A stretch of 64,000 nt of DNA from assembly GCF_001317355.1 (NCBI RefSeq), contig NZ_LKET01000021.1:62001-126000 (forward strand), given 5' to 3'. This DNA is from Oxobacter pfennigii (GTDB taxonomy: Bacteria > Bacillota > Clostridia > Clostridiales > Oxobacteraceae). Both the position numbers and the translations under genes were made by a program. Under the pieces are notes generated by a model. The model was given only the letters and a program-made list of their open reading frames with translations, searched no databases and was not told where the DNA came from. Shown one piece after another: positions 43,343 to 50,555 of this stretch. Position 1 is the first letter of the stretch. Every line of letters begins with the position of its first letter.

Positions 43343-44709
43343 TGCAAAGCATTAAAAAGAGATTAAGTATAATACTGATTTTAAGCGCCGCCCTTGCTAT
43401 ACTGTTTTCCGCCTTGCTTGTGAATCACACCATAAATAGGACTTTCAATGAATATCTATCAGATAATCAGGCAAAGAGGGATGAAAGAATTATACACTAT
43501 TTTGAGGAAGTTTATAAAAAGGATAAGAGATGGACATACAATTCGGGTATTGAGATAATGCACGAGGCATATATGAGCAATTACTGCCTTACCCTTTTTG
43601 ATGCAGATAAAAAAGTAGTGTGGGGTATGGACCCGGGCGATGTAAGGATAAGCAGTCATTTTTATTACATGAGCAGGCAGAATGAAGGGATATATACTAC
43701 CAATAATTACGAGATAAAGTTCGACGGAGAAACAGTGGGCTATATTGAAATCGGCCAGTATGCACCTGTATTGCTGTCTAAAGAGGACATGGAATTTAAG
43801 CTGGCTGTAAATAAAAGCATTGCATTAAGCGTTTTGATTACCATATTAATTGCAGGGCTGTTGAGCTTATTATTATCAAAGCAGTTTTCTAAACCATTGA
43901 TCGAAGTTTCGGATACATCGGTTAAGCTGTCTAAAGGGAATTATGATGCCAGAAGCAGAGAGACAAGCAAAATTATTGAAATAAAAAATTTAAATGACAG
44001 TATCAATATTTTAGGTGAAAGGCTAAAAAGGCAGGATTCCATAAGAAAAAGGCTTATTTCGGATATATCTCATGAGATAAGGACTCCTCTGAACATATTG
44101 GAGAACAATTTAGAAGCCATGGCAGACGGCATAGTACCTGTGTCAAATGAAAGGCTCATGGCATTAAATGATGAAATAATAAGATTCGGAAGGTTACTGG
44201 ATAATCTTAATATTTTAAAGGAGTTTGAGGCTGAAGAAGTTGAAATGAATATAATTAAAATTGCAATTGACAAGGTAATTGGTGCAGTCATAAAGGATTA
44301 TGAAGAGGAACTTAGAAACAAAAATATAGAAGTAAGTTTTAACAGTGATGATGCAGAATATTTTGTAATGGGGGATGCGGATAAATTAAAACAGGTTTTT
44401 ATAAACATTATTTCAAATGCTGTGAAATTTTCCAATGAAGGCGGGAAAATATGGATTGATTTGGATGATGACAAATCAAACATAATCATAAAAATAAAGG
44501 ATAATGGCATAGGAATTGCCGAAAAGGACTTACCCTTTATTTTTGAAAGGCTGTATAGGGGAGATAAAAGCAGAAACAGTATAGAAGGAAGCGGTATCGG
44601 GTTGACCATAGTAAAGAGAATATTAATGCTTCACTCAGCTGATATCAGCATTGAAAGCCGGTATGGAGAAGGTACAGCTGTAACCGTTGTTTTTAATAAA
44701 GCTATATAA
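43342..44709 (+). CDS. sensor histidine kinase, partner of the upstream response regulator
   Basis: A 455-residue membrane kinase: helix 1 (10-28), extracytoplasmic sensor ~29-155, helix 2 (~158-178), HAMP (~179-232), HisKA with LISDISHEIRTPLNIL (phosphoacceptor His244), and HATPase with ISNAVKFSNEG, DNGIGIAEKDLPFIFERLYRGDKSRN and GSGIGLTIVKRIL. The sensor contains several Tyr, Met and His residues (HFYYMSRQNEG) but no clear metal motif. ATG 43342 shares a base with the preceding TGA; the TTG three bases earlier is not needed. Signal unknown; neighbouring genes suggest metal or envelope stress. Confidence 0.93.
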   Translation: MQSIKKRLSIILILSAALAILFSALLVNHTINRTFNEYLSDNQAKRDERIIHYFEEVYKKDKRWTYNSGIEIMHEAYMSNYCLTLFDADKKVVWGMDPGDVRISSHFYYMSRQNEGIYTTNNYEIKFDGETVGYIEIGQYAPVLLSKEDMEFKLAVNKSIALSVLITILIAGLLSLLLSKQFSKPLIEVSDTSVKLSKGNYDARSRETSKIIEIKNLNDSINILGERLKRQDSIRKRLISDISHEIRTPLNILENNLEAMADGIVPVSNERLMALNDEIIRFGRLLDNLNILKEFEAEEVEMNIIKIAIDKVIGAVIKDYEEELRNKNIEVSFNSDDAEYFVMGDADKLKQVFINIISNAVKFSNEGGKIWIDLDDDKSNIIIKIKDNGIGIAEKDLPFIFERLYRGDKSRNSIEGSGIGLTIVKRILMLHSADISIESRYGEGTAVTVVFNKAI

Positions 44710-44755
44710 AAATACCAGGATATCTTTTGCGAAGGCTTACTTTAAAGAAGTTCAC

Positions 44756-44788
44756 CTTCATATAATCTTCATATAATTTTATTATTAT
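44756..44788 (+). promoter_or_regulatory. promoter with tandem 11-bp repeat, lipoprotein gene 44827
   Basis: Two identical 11-mers CTTCATATAAT at 44756-44766 and 44767-44777, five bases, TATTAT at 44783-44788. Clearest member of the repeat family attributed to the OmpR-type regulator. Confidence 0.7.
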
Positions 44789-44826
44789 TGACATTAAGTA
44801 ACAATGATTAAAAAGGAGAGAAGAAT

Positions 44827-45525
44827 ATGCGAAGGATATTAATATTGGCATTGGCATTAATATTGGCTGTATCAGCTGCAGCTTGCAATAAGCAGCAGTT
44901 AAGCGAGAAAGCTGAAGGGGGCTTAAAGGCCTTTGTAACCACAATAAAAACCTTTCCTGATAAAATAGGTTTTCATAAGGAATTGGAACATTGGGGATTT
45001 GAACTTCCAACGGGAGAAAAATTTGAATGGTCAAGGGATATGTCTGCAAACAAGGTGGACCTTGCTATGGTGATGCTTGCCGATCCATTCATAAGTGCGG
45101 GACTTGATGTAGAGAAACTAAATGCAGATGAATGGGTATTTATGCCTGCGGGGAATGAAGATGGCATGGATACGCCCAACCTCCTAGTCAAGCCTCATAA
45201 TGTTAAGGATGAAGGAAGAAGTTCCAACGGTTACGAGGATGCAATGAGAAAACTATTGCTGGCTGATGAAAACCTTTTAACATACCACGGAGAAATGAAG
45301 CATTACAGGCTGAAGTTCAGTGAAGGCTTTGAAGTACGGTGGACTGAAGAATTGAGTTTGAATGATGAAGATTTTATATTCATATTAAAGGCAGAGCCAT
45401 TGATTAATGCAGGTCTGGATATAACCAAGCTTGAAGGAAGCGGATGGGAATTCAGGGCTGCGGGACAGGATGCTTCAGAGATGGGAGATAATCCTGATCA
45501 ATTGGTAAAAAAATATAAACTTTAA
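44827..45525 (+). CDS. lipoprotein with an internally duplicated domain
   Basis: A 232-residue lipoprotein: signal peptide with lipobox VSAAAC (Cys20). The mature part is two tandem units of ~90 residues that align: FHKELEHWGFELPTGEKFEWSRDM ... ADPFISAGLDVEKLNADEWVFMPAG ... LLVKPH and TYHGEMKHYRLKFSEGFEVRWTEEL ... AEPLINAGLDITKLEGSGWEFRAAG ... QLVKKY. Family not recognised. GGAGAG precedes the ATG. The gene lies just after the two-component system and behind the tandem 11-bp repeat, so it is a probable regulon member; the small membrane gene downstream (38 bp) would be cotranscribed. Confidence 0.85.
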   Translation: MRRILILALALILAVSAAACNKQQLSEKAEGGLKAFVTTIKTFPDKIGFHKELEHWGFELPTGEKFEWSRDMSANKVDLAMVMLADPFISAGLDVEKLNADEWVFMPAGNEDGMDTPNLLVKPHNVKDEGRSSNGYEDAMRKLLLADENLLTYHGEMKHYRLKFSEGFEVRWTEELSLNDEDFIFILKAEPLINAGLDITKLEGSGWEFRAAGQDASEMGDNPDQLVKKYKL

Positions 45526-45563
45526 TAATTTATATAATAAATCTGTTCGAAAGGTGAGAAGTT

Positions 45564-45806
45564 ATGAAATCGGGCATGTTTAAAAAGATGGCATCGGGTA
45601 TGGCTGTATGCTGTATATTGCCGGCAGTTATAGTAATGTTAGTTTCAGCCACCGGCATAGCTTCAGGAAACAGAATTATTGCAGCAGTAACTCCCTTTTT
45701 ATGCCCTATTATGATGATGGGAATGATGTTCTTTATGGGGAAAGAGAAAAACAATAAAGGGCATTTATGCTGTAACGACAAAGAAAATACAGAAGAAAAC
45801 ATATGA
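45564..45806 (+). CDS. small Cys/Met-rich membrane protein
   Basis: An 80-residue protein with two hydrophobic segments (MAVCCILPAVIVMLVSATGI and AAVTPFLCPIMMMGMMFFMG) and a hydrophilic tail GKEKNNKGHLCCNDKENTEENI. The Cys-Cys pairs and the MMMGMMFFM stretch could bind Cu(I) or other soft metals; this is inference from composition. AAAGGTGAG lies before the ATG. Probably cotranscribed with the duplicated-domain lipoprotein. No family name known to me. Confidence 0.7.
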   Translation: MKSGMFKKMASGMAVCCILPAVIVMLVSATGIASGNRIIAAVTPFLCPIMMMGMMFFMGKEKNNKGHLCCNDKENTEENI

Positions 45807-45868
45807 TTAAATATCGTTTTATTGGGGCTGTGTTATTAGTCCCTTCAGTGTGTTAAAGTGAGAACAAT

Positions 45869-45912
45869 AGCGCCTCGTTTCCTAACTTATGCGGAGCGAG
45901 GTGCTTAATTTT
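45869..45912 (+). terminator. terminator after the lipoprotein pair
   Basis: AGCGCCTCG / CGAGGTGCT arms with a ~19-base loop, followed by TAATTTTAT. Confidence 0.6.
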
Positions 45913-45934
45913 ATATTTATTTTAATATGCCCTC

Positions 45935-46210
45935 TTATTTAAGACGATCACCGTATTTTGGGCAAATCTTCATTCGCAAGGAACCTCTTGGCAAATATTC
46001 ACTGCATTTTGGACATCTCAAAGACAGAAAGTTACAAATAGCAAAGGATAAAAACACTATTATACTAAAGGTAACAGAAGCTTGTGGTAACCAGCCGTTT
46101 GCTAACATATGGAAACCGGGTAATAAAATTAAACCAATTTCAAGCACAATAAATCTGACCAAACCCCTTGTATTTGGCTTCATAAAAGGATTATCCCCTT
46201 TATGCCTCAT
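45935..46210 (-). CDS. small membrane protein with C-terminal zinc-ribbon-like motif
   Basis: A 91-residue protein: two hydrophobic segments (FIVLEIGLILLPGFHML and VTFSIIVFLSFAICNFL) and a tail LRCPKCSEYLPRGSLRMKICPKYGDRLK that looks like a double-CxxC zinc ribbon in which the fourth Cys is replaced by Tyr (CPKYG for CPxCG). The longer plus-strand frame over the same stretch looks like its antisense. Start uncertain: ATG 46210 or the in-frame ATG 27 bases later. Lies divergent from the cupredoxin-like pseudogene. Moderately convincing as a gene. Confidence 0.5.
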   Translation of the reverse strand: MRHKGDNPFMKPNTRGLVRFIVLEIGLILLPGFHMLANGWLPQASVTFSIIVFLSFAICNFLSLRCPKCSEYLPRGSLRMKICPKYGDRLK

Positions 46211-46244
46211 GATACTATGCCCAATAAACTATGTCAAAAGGCAG

Positions 46245-46277
46245 CTCTTCATAAAATCTTCATAACTTTTTTGTATA
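46245..46277 (+). promoter_or_regulatory. promoter with tandem 11-bp repeat, cupredoxin-like lipoprotein
   Basis: CTTCATAAAAT (46245-46255), CTTCATAACTT (46256-46266), five bases, TATAAT (46272-46277). Same spacing as the other two sites; drives 46359-47009. Confidence 0.7.
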
Positions 46278-46358
46278 ATAATTATCAATGTGGTATTATG
46301 TGGGATTTAAAATATATGGTTAAATAACTCTTAATTTTCGTATATTGGGGGTGCCGTA

Positions 46359-47009
46359 ATGGCGAATAAAAAAATCATGAACTATAAATTAATAGGTGTG
46401 GCCGCAATAAGTCTTGTGATAATTTTAACGTGATGTACAAATCAAAAGGCAGATGAAAATAAAAATCCTGGCAGCACTTCATCCAATAATGGCATTGCAG
46501 CAAGCCGGCCTGTGCAGCCAACTATAAGCCCCGGCTCAGCACAGCTTACTCAAATCAATACACAGCAAACCATAATTAGAGAGAGTATTTATGGGAAGAA
46601 TTTAAGTACCGTACCCTCTGAGAGGCTGATTAAAAAAGCAGATATAAAGGATGATTCTTATAATTATACATTTAAAGGTATAGGATATGAATTTGAGCCA
46701 TTAATAGTAATAGTCAGCAAGGATATGAAGGTCACAATTGATTTTGATCTTACAGGATTGGATACTCCGGAGGCAATATTCTTTATAACATCAATTGATT
46801 CCGGGAGGAAACTGACTTCTTTTGAAGGGAAAAAAGACGTTATAAAGTATGAAAATATATTCAGCGAAAGTGGTGGTTACACCATATATAAAGGCGGCTA
46901 TATTATCGGAGCCATTGAAGTTGTGGATGATATAGAAAATGCTGATATTGAAGGAATAAAAAGCAAGTACTTAAGCACAATCAATTTGGATCCTGCAAAT
47001 TGCCATTAA
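46359..47009 (+). pseudogene. cupredoxin-like lipoprotein interrupted by TGA in the lipobox
   Basis: From ATG 46359 (GGGGGTG upstream) the frame reads a signal peptide MANKKIMNYKLIGVAA.SLVIILT, then TGA at 46431-46433, then TGT (Cys) and 190 further codons in the same frame to 47009. If TGA were GGA, the sequence would be a perfect lipobox LTGC. The downstream part contains a Ser/Pro linker and a cupredoxin-like domain (SERLIKKADIK, FKGIGYEFEPLIVIVSKDMKVTIDFDL, FSESGGYTIYKGGYIIGAIEVVDDIENADIEGIK) closely similar to the last domain of the HMA-SafE fusion. A one-base nonsense mutation or a sequence error is the simplest explanation; internal start at 46512 would give a non-exported protein. Confidence 0.8.
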
Positions 47010-47018
47010 AATAAATTA

Positions 47019-47064
47019 AAAGGTAGTTTAATCTTTTAAAAAAAGAGAAAAAACTGCCCTTTTT
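47019..47064 (+). terminator. terminator after the interrupted lipoprotein gene
   Basis: AAAGG..AGTTT / AAACTGCC stem with a G-U pair and a long A/T-rich loop, then TTTTT. Confidence 0.55.
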
Positions 47065-47067
47065 ATA

Positions 47068-47097
47068 TTGAATAAATATTCGCATATATTGTATAAT
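47068..47097 (+). promoter_or_regulatory. promoter of the Cys-rich micro-protein gene
   Basis: TTGAAT (47068-47073), 18 bp, TATAAT (47092-47097). Confidence 0.5.
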
Positions 47098-47126
47098 AAT
47101 AAAAAAGAGATTTGGAGATGAATTTT

Positions 47127-47255
47127 GTGGGAAATATAAAATGCTTTCAGTGCGGATATTTTAATACCGACAAGTGCTGCAGCAGATATAACATCTCTGT
47201 AGATAAAGAAAATATATGCGTAGACAGTGATGAATCACCTGATAAAGATAAATAA
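47127..47255 (+). CDS. Cys-rich micro-protein, 42 aa
   Basis: A short ORF with its own promoter (47068-47097), a GGAG ribosome site at 47114-47117, and terminator (47266-47287). Translation from GTG 47127 gives 42 residues beginning MGNIKCFQCGYFNTDKCC and ending in an acidic tail; five Cys (CxxC, CC and one further) suggest a small zinc- or redox-active knuckle. ATG 47118, overlapping the RBS, would add three residues. The self-contained transcription unit supports a real gene; function unknown. Confidence 0.55.
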   Translation: MGNIKCFQCGYFNTDKCCSRYNISVDKENICVDSDESPDKDK

Positions 47256-47265
47256 ACATAAAAAT

Positions 47266-47287
47266 AAAGAGCCTAAGAGCTCTTTTT
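47266..47287 (+). terminator. terminator of the Cys-rich micro-protein gene
   Basis: AAAGAGC / GCTCTTT stem with CTAAGA loop, followed by TT. Confidence 0.75.
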
Positions 47288-47344
47288 AGTTTTGAATGTT
47301 TTATACTGAAATTTAGAAAATAAATGTAAAATTAATTAAAAACA

Positions 47345-47370
47345 CAAATAGCCTTATAAAGGCTATTTCC
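47345..47370. repeat. AAATAGCCTT hairpin, copy 1
   Basis: AAATAGCCTT-ATA-AAGGCTATTT followed by CC; same 26-base unit as at 47899-47924 with two differences. Followed by an A/T tract and an orphan GAAGGAGGA without a usable start codon. Apart from the 47549-47582 hairpin, nothing else is seen in 47288-47589. Confidence 0.65.
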
Positions 47371-47548
47371 GTAAATATATATATAAAAAAAGAAGGAGGA
47401 TCTTTTAATTAATATAATACTATTATTGGTAAAAAAAACAATTAAGAAATAGTTAATAAAAAGTGAATTAAATGTGAACATTTTTTAATAAACACGAAAG
47501 AATAGTTCAATAATTTTTTTACAATCTTATATGCGTTTAAAAATTAAA

Positions 47549-47582
47549 GGACGGTACAAAATCAAATGATGATGTACCGTCC
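47549..47582 (-). terminator. terminator of the Gly/Tyr-rich gene
   Basis: GGACGGTAC / GTACCGTCC arms with a 16-base loop; on the minus strand followed by TTTAATTTTT. Confidence 0.75.
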
Positions 47583-47589
47583 GATGTAT

Positions 47590-47802
47590 TTAACAGAACG
47601 AAGTTGTTTGGTTTGTATTTCTATTATTGTTGTTGGAGAGAAAGGCAAAAATCAAAAATATCAGTATGATCCATATCCACCAGGATCCGAATCCATACCC
47701 AGGATATCCGCCATATCCAAATCCCGGATAACCTCCAAAACCATAGCCTGCTCCTCCGATAGGGCTGTTATAATATCCATATCCTCCAAAACCATTAGGC
47801 AT
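47590..47802 (-). CDS. Gly/Tyr-rich small membrane protein (possible spore-envelope protein)
   Basis: A 70-residue protein: a Gly/Tyr/Pro-rich N-terminal half (GGYGYYNSPIGGAGYGFGGYPGFGYGGYPGYGFG), one membrane helix WWIWIILIFLIFAFL and an Asn/Thr-rich tail ending in Cys. Composition and size resemble small coat or YjcZ-like spore proteins, but there is no firm family. The start at ATG 47802 has GGAAGGTG 6 bases upstream; an in-frame ATG 15 bases earlier has none. Confidence 0.7.
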   Translation of the reverse strand: MPNGFGGYGYYNSPIGGAGYGFGGYPGFGYGGYPGYGFGSWWIWIILIFLIFAFLSNNNNRNTNQTTSFC

Positions 47803-47898
47803 ATTATCACCTTCCATTTTAATGGCATTAAGTGCTGATTTATATTTTTTCCTGATTCATACTATGCCATATTTGACAGTATGTTACATCAAAAAACG

Positions 47899-47924
47899 CA
47901 AATAGCCTTTAAAAGGCTATTTCC
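47899..47924. repeat. AAATAGCCTT hairpin, copy 2
   Basis: AAATAGCCTT-TAA-AAGGCTATTT followed by CC. Like copy 1 it is followed by an A/T stretch and a strong GGAGGAG site. Copies 1 and 2 flank the Gly/Tyr-rich gene. Confidence 0.65.
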
Positions 47925-47953
47925 ATATAATTTTATTTAGTGAGGAGGAGCTC

Positions 47954-48025
47954 ATGTATATATCATATAAAATATATGTGAACTGCATATTAAGAAATAT
48001 TAAAATTGGTATTAACAAAGTTTGA
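47954..48025 (+). CDS. possible 23-codon micro-ORF
   Basis: ATG 47954 is preceded by GAGGAGGAGCTC, an excellent ribosome site, and reads MYISYKIYVNCILRNIKIGINKV before TGA. The peptide is basic and amphipathic. No terminator of its own and no family; could equally be the relic of a decayed gene. Reported only because the RBS is so strong. Confidence 0.2.
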   Translation: MYISYKIYVNCILRNIKIGINKV

Positions 48026-48095
48026 AGATATTATGAATGTATTAACTTACTCCCTATACCATTTACTCAGATAAAAAAGATATGGTAATATTAAT

Positions 48096-48134
48096 TTGCA
48101 TACGAAATATTTGATTCAAAATATAAGTATACAA
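48096..48134 (+). promoter_or_regulatory. inverted-repeat operator candidate of the MarR gene
   Basis: TTGCATAC at 48096-48103 and GTATACAA at 48127-48134 form an inverted pair, with AATATTT / AAAATAT inside. Lies 32 bp before the MarR start codon. Confidence 0.35.
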
Positions 48135-48166
48135 AATTTATGCAACTGCTGTTCGGAGGTCAGAAT

Positions 48167-48601
48167 ATGGAGGCGGCAAATGGAAAAATTGTAATAGATC
48201 TTATGAGGCAGGTTAGTGCAAAATTTGAAAAAAACTTAAGGCAGCATTTCAATGACTGCAACCTTACCGTCCCTCAGATGAATGTTATATCCCTATTAAG
48301 CCGGTATGGAGAGATGAGGATAAGTGACATAAGCGGAAAAATGGGGCTTACAAATGGAACCACATCAGGAATTATAGATCGCTTAGAGCGAATTGAGCTT
48401 GTCAAAAGAGTAAGGTTGGAAGAGGACAGACGGGTTGTCAAGGTTGTCCTCATAAAGGGTGTGGATAGTTTAAATACCGATTATGATTCAAGATTGTGCG
48501 ATTGCCTGGATAAAATGTTTGGAAAAGTTACCAGAGAAGAATTACAAACCATTGTCAAAGGACTTAACATACTGAATGATATTCTTGACGATAAGAGATA
48601 A
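48167..48601 (+). CDS. MarR family transcriptional regulator
   Basis: A 144-residue MarR protein: helix-turn-helix and wing in MNVISLLSRYGEMRISDISGKMGLTNGTTSGIIDRLERIELVKRVRLEEDRRVVKVVLIKG. ATG 48167 has CGGAGGT 8 bases upstream; the frame is open a little further without support. It ends 27 bp before the ftsH paralogue, so the two are likely one operon and the regulator may control protease expression. Ligand unknown. Confidence 0.88.
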   Translation: MEAANGKIVIDLMRQVSAKFEKNLRQHFNDCNLTVPQMNVISLLSRYGEMRISDISGKMGLTNGTTSGIIDRLERIELVKRVRLEEDRRVVKVVLIKGVDSLNTDYDSRLCDCLDKMFGKVTREELQTIVKGLNILNDILDDKR

Positions 48602-48628
48602 TCGTAAATATAGGAAAGGGGAAAATAT

Positions 48629-50476
48629 ATGAATCCAATTAAAAAAAATTTGATATATTATCTTGGACTCGCATTAAGCATTACAATTATGATTAATTTA
48701 GCCTTATCCATAATGTCCCAATCCACTGTGGAGGAAATAGAATATGGGAAATTTATGACCATGCGTGAAAACAAGGAAATAGAAGAAGTGATAATAAAGC
48801 CCGACAGGCTCACTATAACGCCTAAATCCGGAAGCGGCGCAGAAAAAAAGGTTTATTACACCGGAAATATAAACGAGCCTGATTTGGTTGACAAGCTTTA
48901 TGAAGCAGGCGCTAAATTTTATACACCGGTAAATAACATGAATTCACCAATAGTCAATTTTATTATTTCATGGATATTGCCAATAGGCCTATTTTATTTC
49001 TTAAGTTCCCAGCTTACAAAATCCTACACCAAAAAGATGGGGGGCGGCGCCATGTCCTTTGGAAAGAGCACTGCTAAGGTTTATGTCGAGAAAAGCACTG
49101 GCGTAAATTTCAATGACGTGGCAGGCCAGGAGGAAGCAAAAGAGTCTTTAAATGAAATAGTGGATTTTTTGCATAAGCCATCAAAATATATAAGAATTGG
49201 CGCAAAGCTTCCTAAAGGCGCTCTTCTTGTAGGGCCTCCGGGGACAGGCAAGACCCTCCTTGCAAAGGCAGTGGCCGGAGAAGCTAATGTGCCTTTCTTC
49301 TCTCTCTCGGGCTCTGATTTTGTTGAGATGTTTGTTGGAGTAGGGGCTTCCAGGGTAAGGGACTTATTTAAGCAGGCAGAGCAGCATGCACCCTGTATAA
49401 TCTTCATAGATGAAATAGATGCCATAGGCAAAAGCAGGGACGGAGGCATAGGCGGAAATGATGAAAGGGAACAGACCTTAAACCAGCTCCTTGCTGAGAT
49501 GGACGGCTTTGATTCTTCAAAAGGAGTTGTAATACTTGCAGCCACAAACAGGCCGGAAGTGCTGGATAAAGCATTATTAAGACCGGGACGTTTTGACCGC
49601 AGGGTAATAGTTGACAAGCCGGACCTTAAAGGAAGGGAATCCATTTTAAAGGTCCATGTAAAGAATGTAATTTTGGATGAAGGTGTTAATCTTGATGATA
49701 TAGCACTAGCTACGGCAGGTGCAGTAGGGGCAGATCTTGCAAACATTGTAAATGAGGCAGCTCTCCGTGCTGTAAGGATGGGGAGAGAAAAGGTGAGCCA
49801 GGAAGATCTCTATGAAGCCGTAGAAACTATAATCGCAGGCAAGGAGAAAAAGGACAGAATTTTAACACCCAAGGAAAAGAGGCTGGTAGCCTTCCATGAA
49901 GTAGGACATGCACTGGCAGCAGCTCTTCAAAAGCAGACCCAGCCTGTTCATAAGATTACCATTGTGCCCAGGACTATGGGTGCATTAGGATATACAATGC
50001 AGCTTCCCGAAGAGGAGAAATACCTCATGTCAAAGGATGAAATATTGGAACAAATAGTGGTTTTGCTGGCCGGAAGGGCAGCCGAAGAAGTGGAATTCAA
50101 CACTGCCACCACTGGTGCAGCCAATGATATTGAGCGGGCTACCCAGATGGCAAGGTATATGGTATCGGTATACGGAATGTCCGAAAGGTTTGGAATGATA
50201 AGCATGGAATCCGCACAAAACAGATATTTAGACGGAAGGCCGGTGCAGCATTGTGCTAATGAAACAGCGGCGGATATTGATAAGGAAGTTCAAAGCATCC
50301 TAAAAAGCTGCCATGAAAAAGCCGTCAATCTTTTAAGGGACAATTTGGAAGCCTTAAGAAAAATATCCGAGTTTCTTTATGAGAAAGAAACTATAATGGG
50401 TCAGCAATTGATGGATATATTGAATTCCGTAAAGGGTGAACAGAGGGCAGAAGCAGCTGCGGCAAAAGAAAATTAA
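48629..50476 (+). CDS. ftsH: ATP-dependent zinc metalloprotease FtsH
   Basis: A 615-residue membrane-bound AAA protease that extracts and degrades membrane and soluble proteins. Two membrane helices (11-29 and ~109-126) flank an extracytoplasmic domain; AAA module with Walker A GPPGTGKT (202-209), Walker B IIFIDE (257-262), the second region of homology NRPEVLDKALLRPGRFDRR, and the protease active site HEVGH (423-427; family HEAGH). AAGGGG lies before the ATG. Placed with a MarR regulator instead of the usual tilS-hpt neighbours, it is probably an additional, regulated FtsH paralogue; whether another copy exists cannot be seen here. Confidence 0.95.
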   Translation: MNPIKKNLIYYLGLALSITIMINLALSIMSQSTVEEIEYGKFMTMRENKEIEEVIIKPDRLTITPKSGSGAEKKVYYTGNINEPDLVDKLYEAGAKFYTPVNNMNSPIVNFIISWILPIGLFYFLSSQLTKSYTKKMGGGAMSFGKSTAKVYVEKSTGVNFNDVAGQEEAKESLNEIVDFLHKPSKYIRIGAKLPKGALLVGPPGTGKTLLAKAVAGEANVPFFSLSGSDFVEMFVGVGASRVRDLFKQAEQHAPCIIFIDEIDAIGKSRDGGIGGNDEREQTLNQLLAEMDGFDSSKGVVILAATNRPEVLDKALLRPGRFDRRVIVDKPDLKGRESILKVHVKNVILDEGVNLDDIALATAGAVGADLANIVNEAALRAVRMGREKVSQEDLYEAVETIIAGKEKKDRILTPKEKRLVAFHEVGHALAAALQKQTQPVHKITIVPRTMGALGYTMQLPEEEKYLMSKDEILEQIVVLLAGRAAEEVEFNTATTGAANDIERATQMARYMVSVYGMSERFGMISMESAQNRYLDGRPVQHCANETAADIDKEVQSILKSCHEKAVNLLRDNLEALRKISEFLYEKETIMGQQLMDILNSVKGEQRAEAAAAKEN

Positions 50477-50555
50477 TTGTTCAATTGGGATAACATAAAG
50501 CATATAATTTGAATATTATATTAGGTAACCATTTGTGACTTTTAAGGAGGCCGTT

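Noticed and set aside
45927-46265. 112-codon plus-strand frame
   Set aside because: Antisense to a minus-strand frame with hydrophobic segments and a CPKC...CPKYG motif, which is the better candidate; the plus frame also runs into the tandem-repeat promoter.
46431-46433. TGA as a selenocysteine or tryptophan codon
   Set aside because: No hairpin resembling a bacterial SECIS follows the TGA, the position would be removed with the signal peptide, and GGA gives a perfect lipobox. Nonsense mutation or sequence error is simpler.
49081-49746. 221-codon minus-strand frame inside ftsH
   Set aside because: Antisense shadow of the conserved AAA domain; composition (Ser/Pro/Phe-rich) is typical of such shadows.
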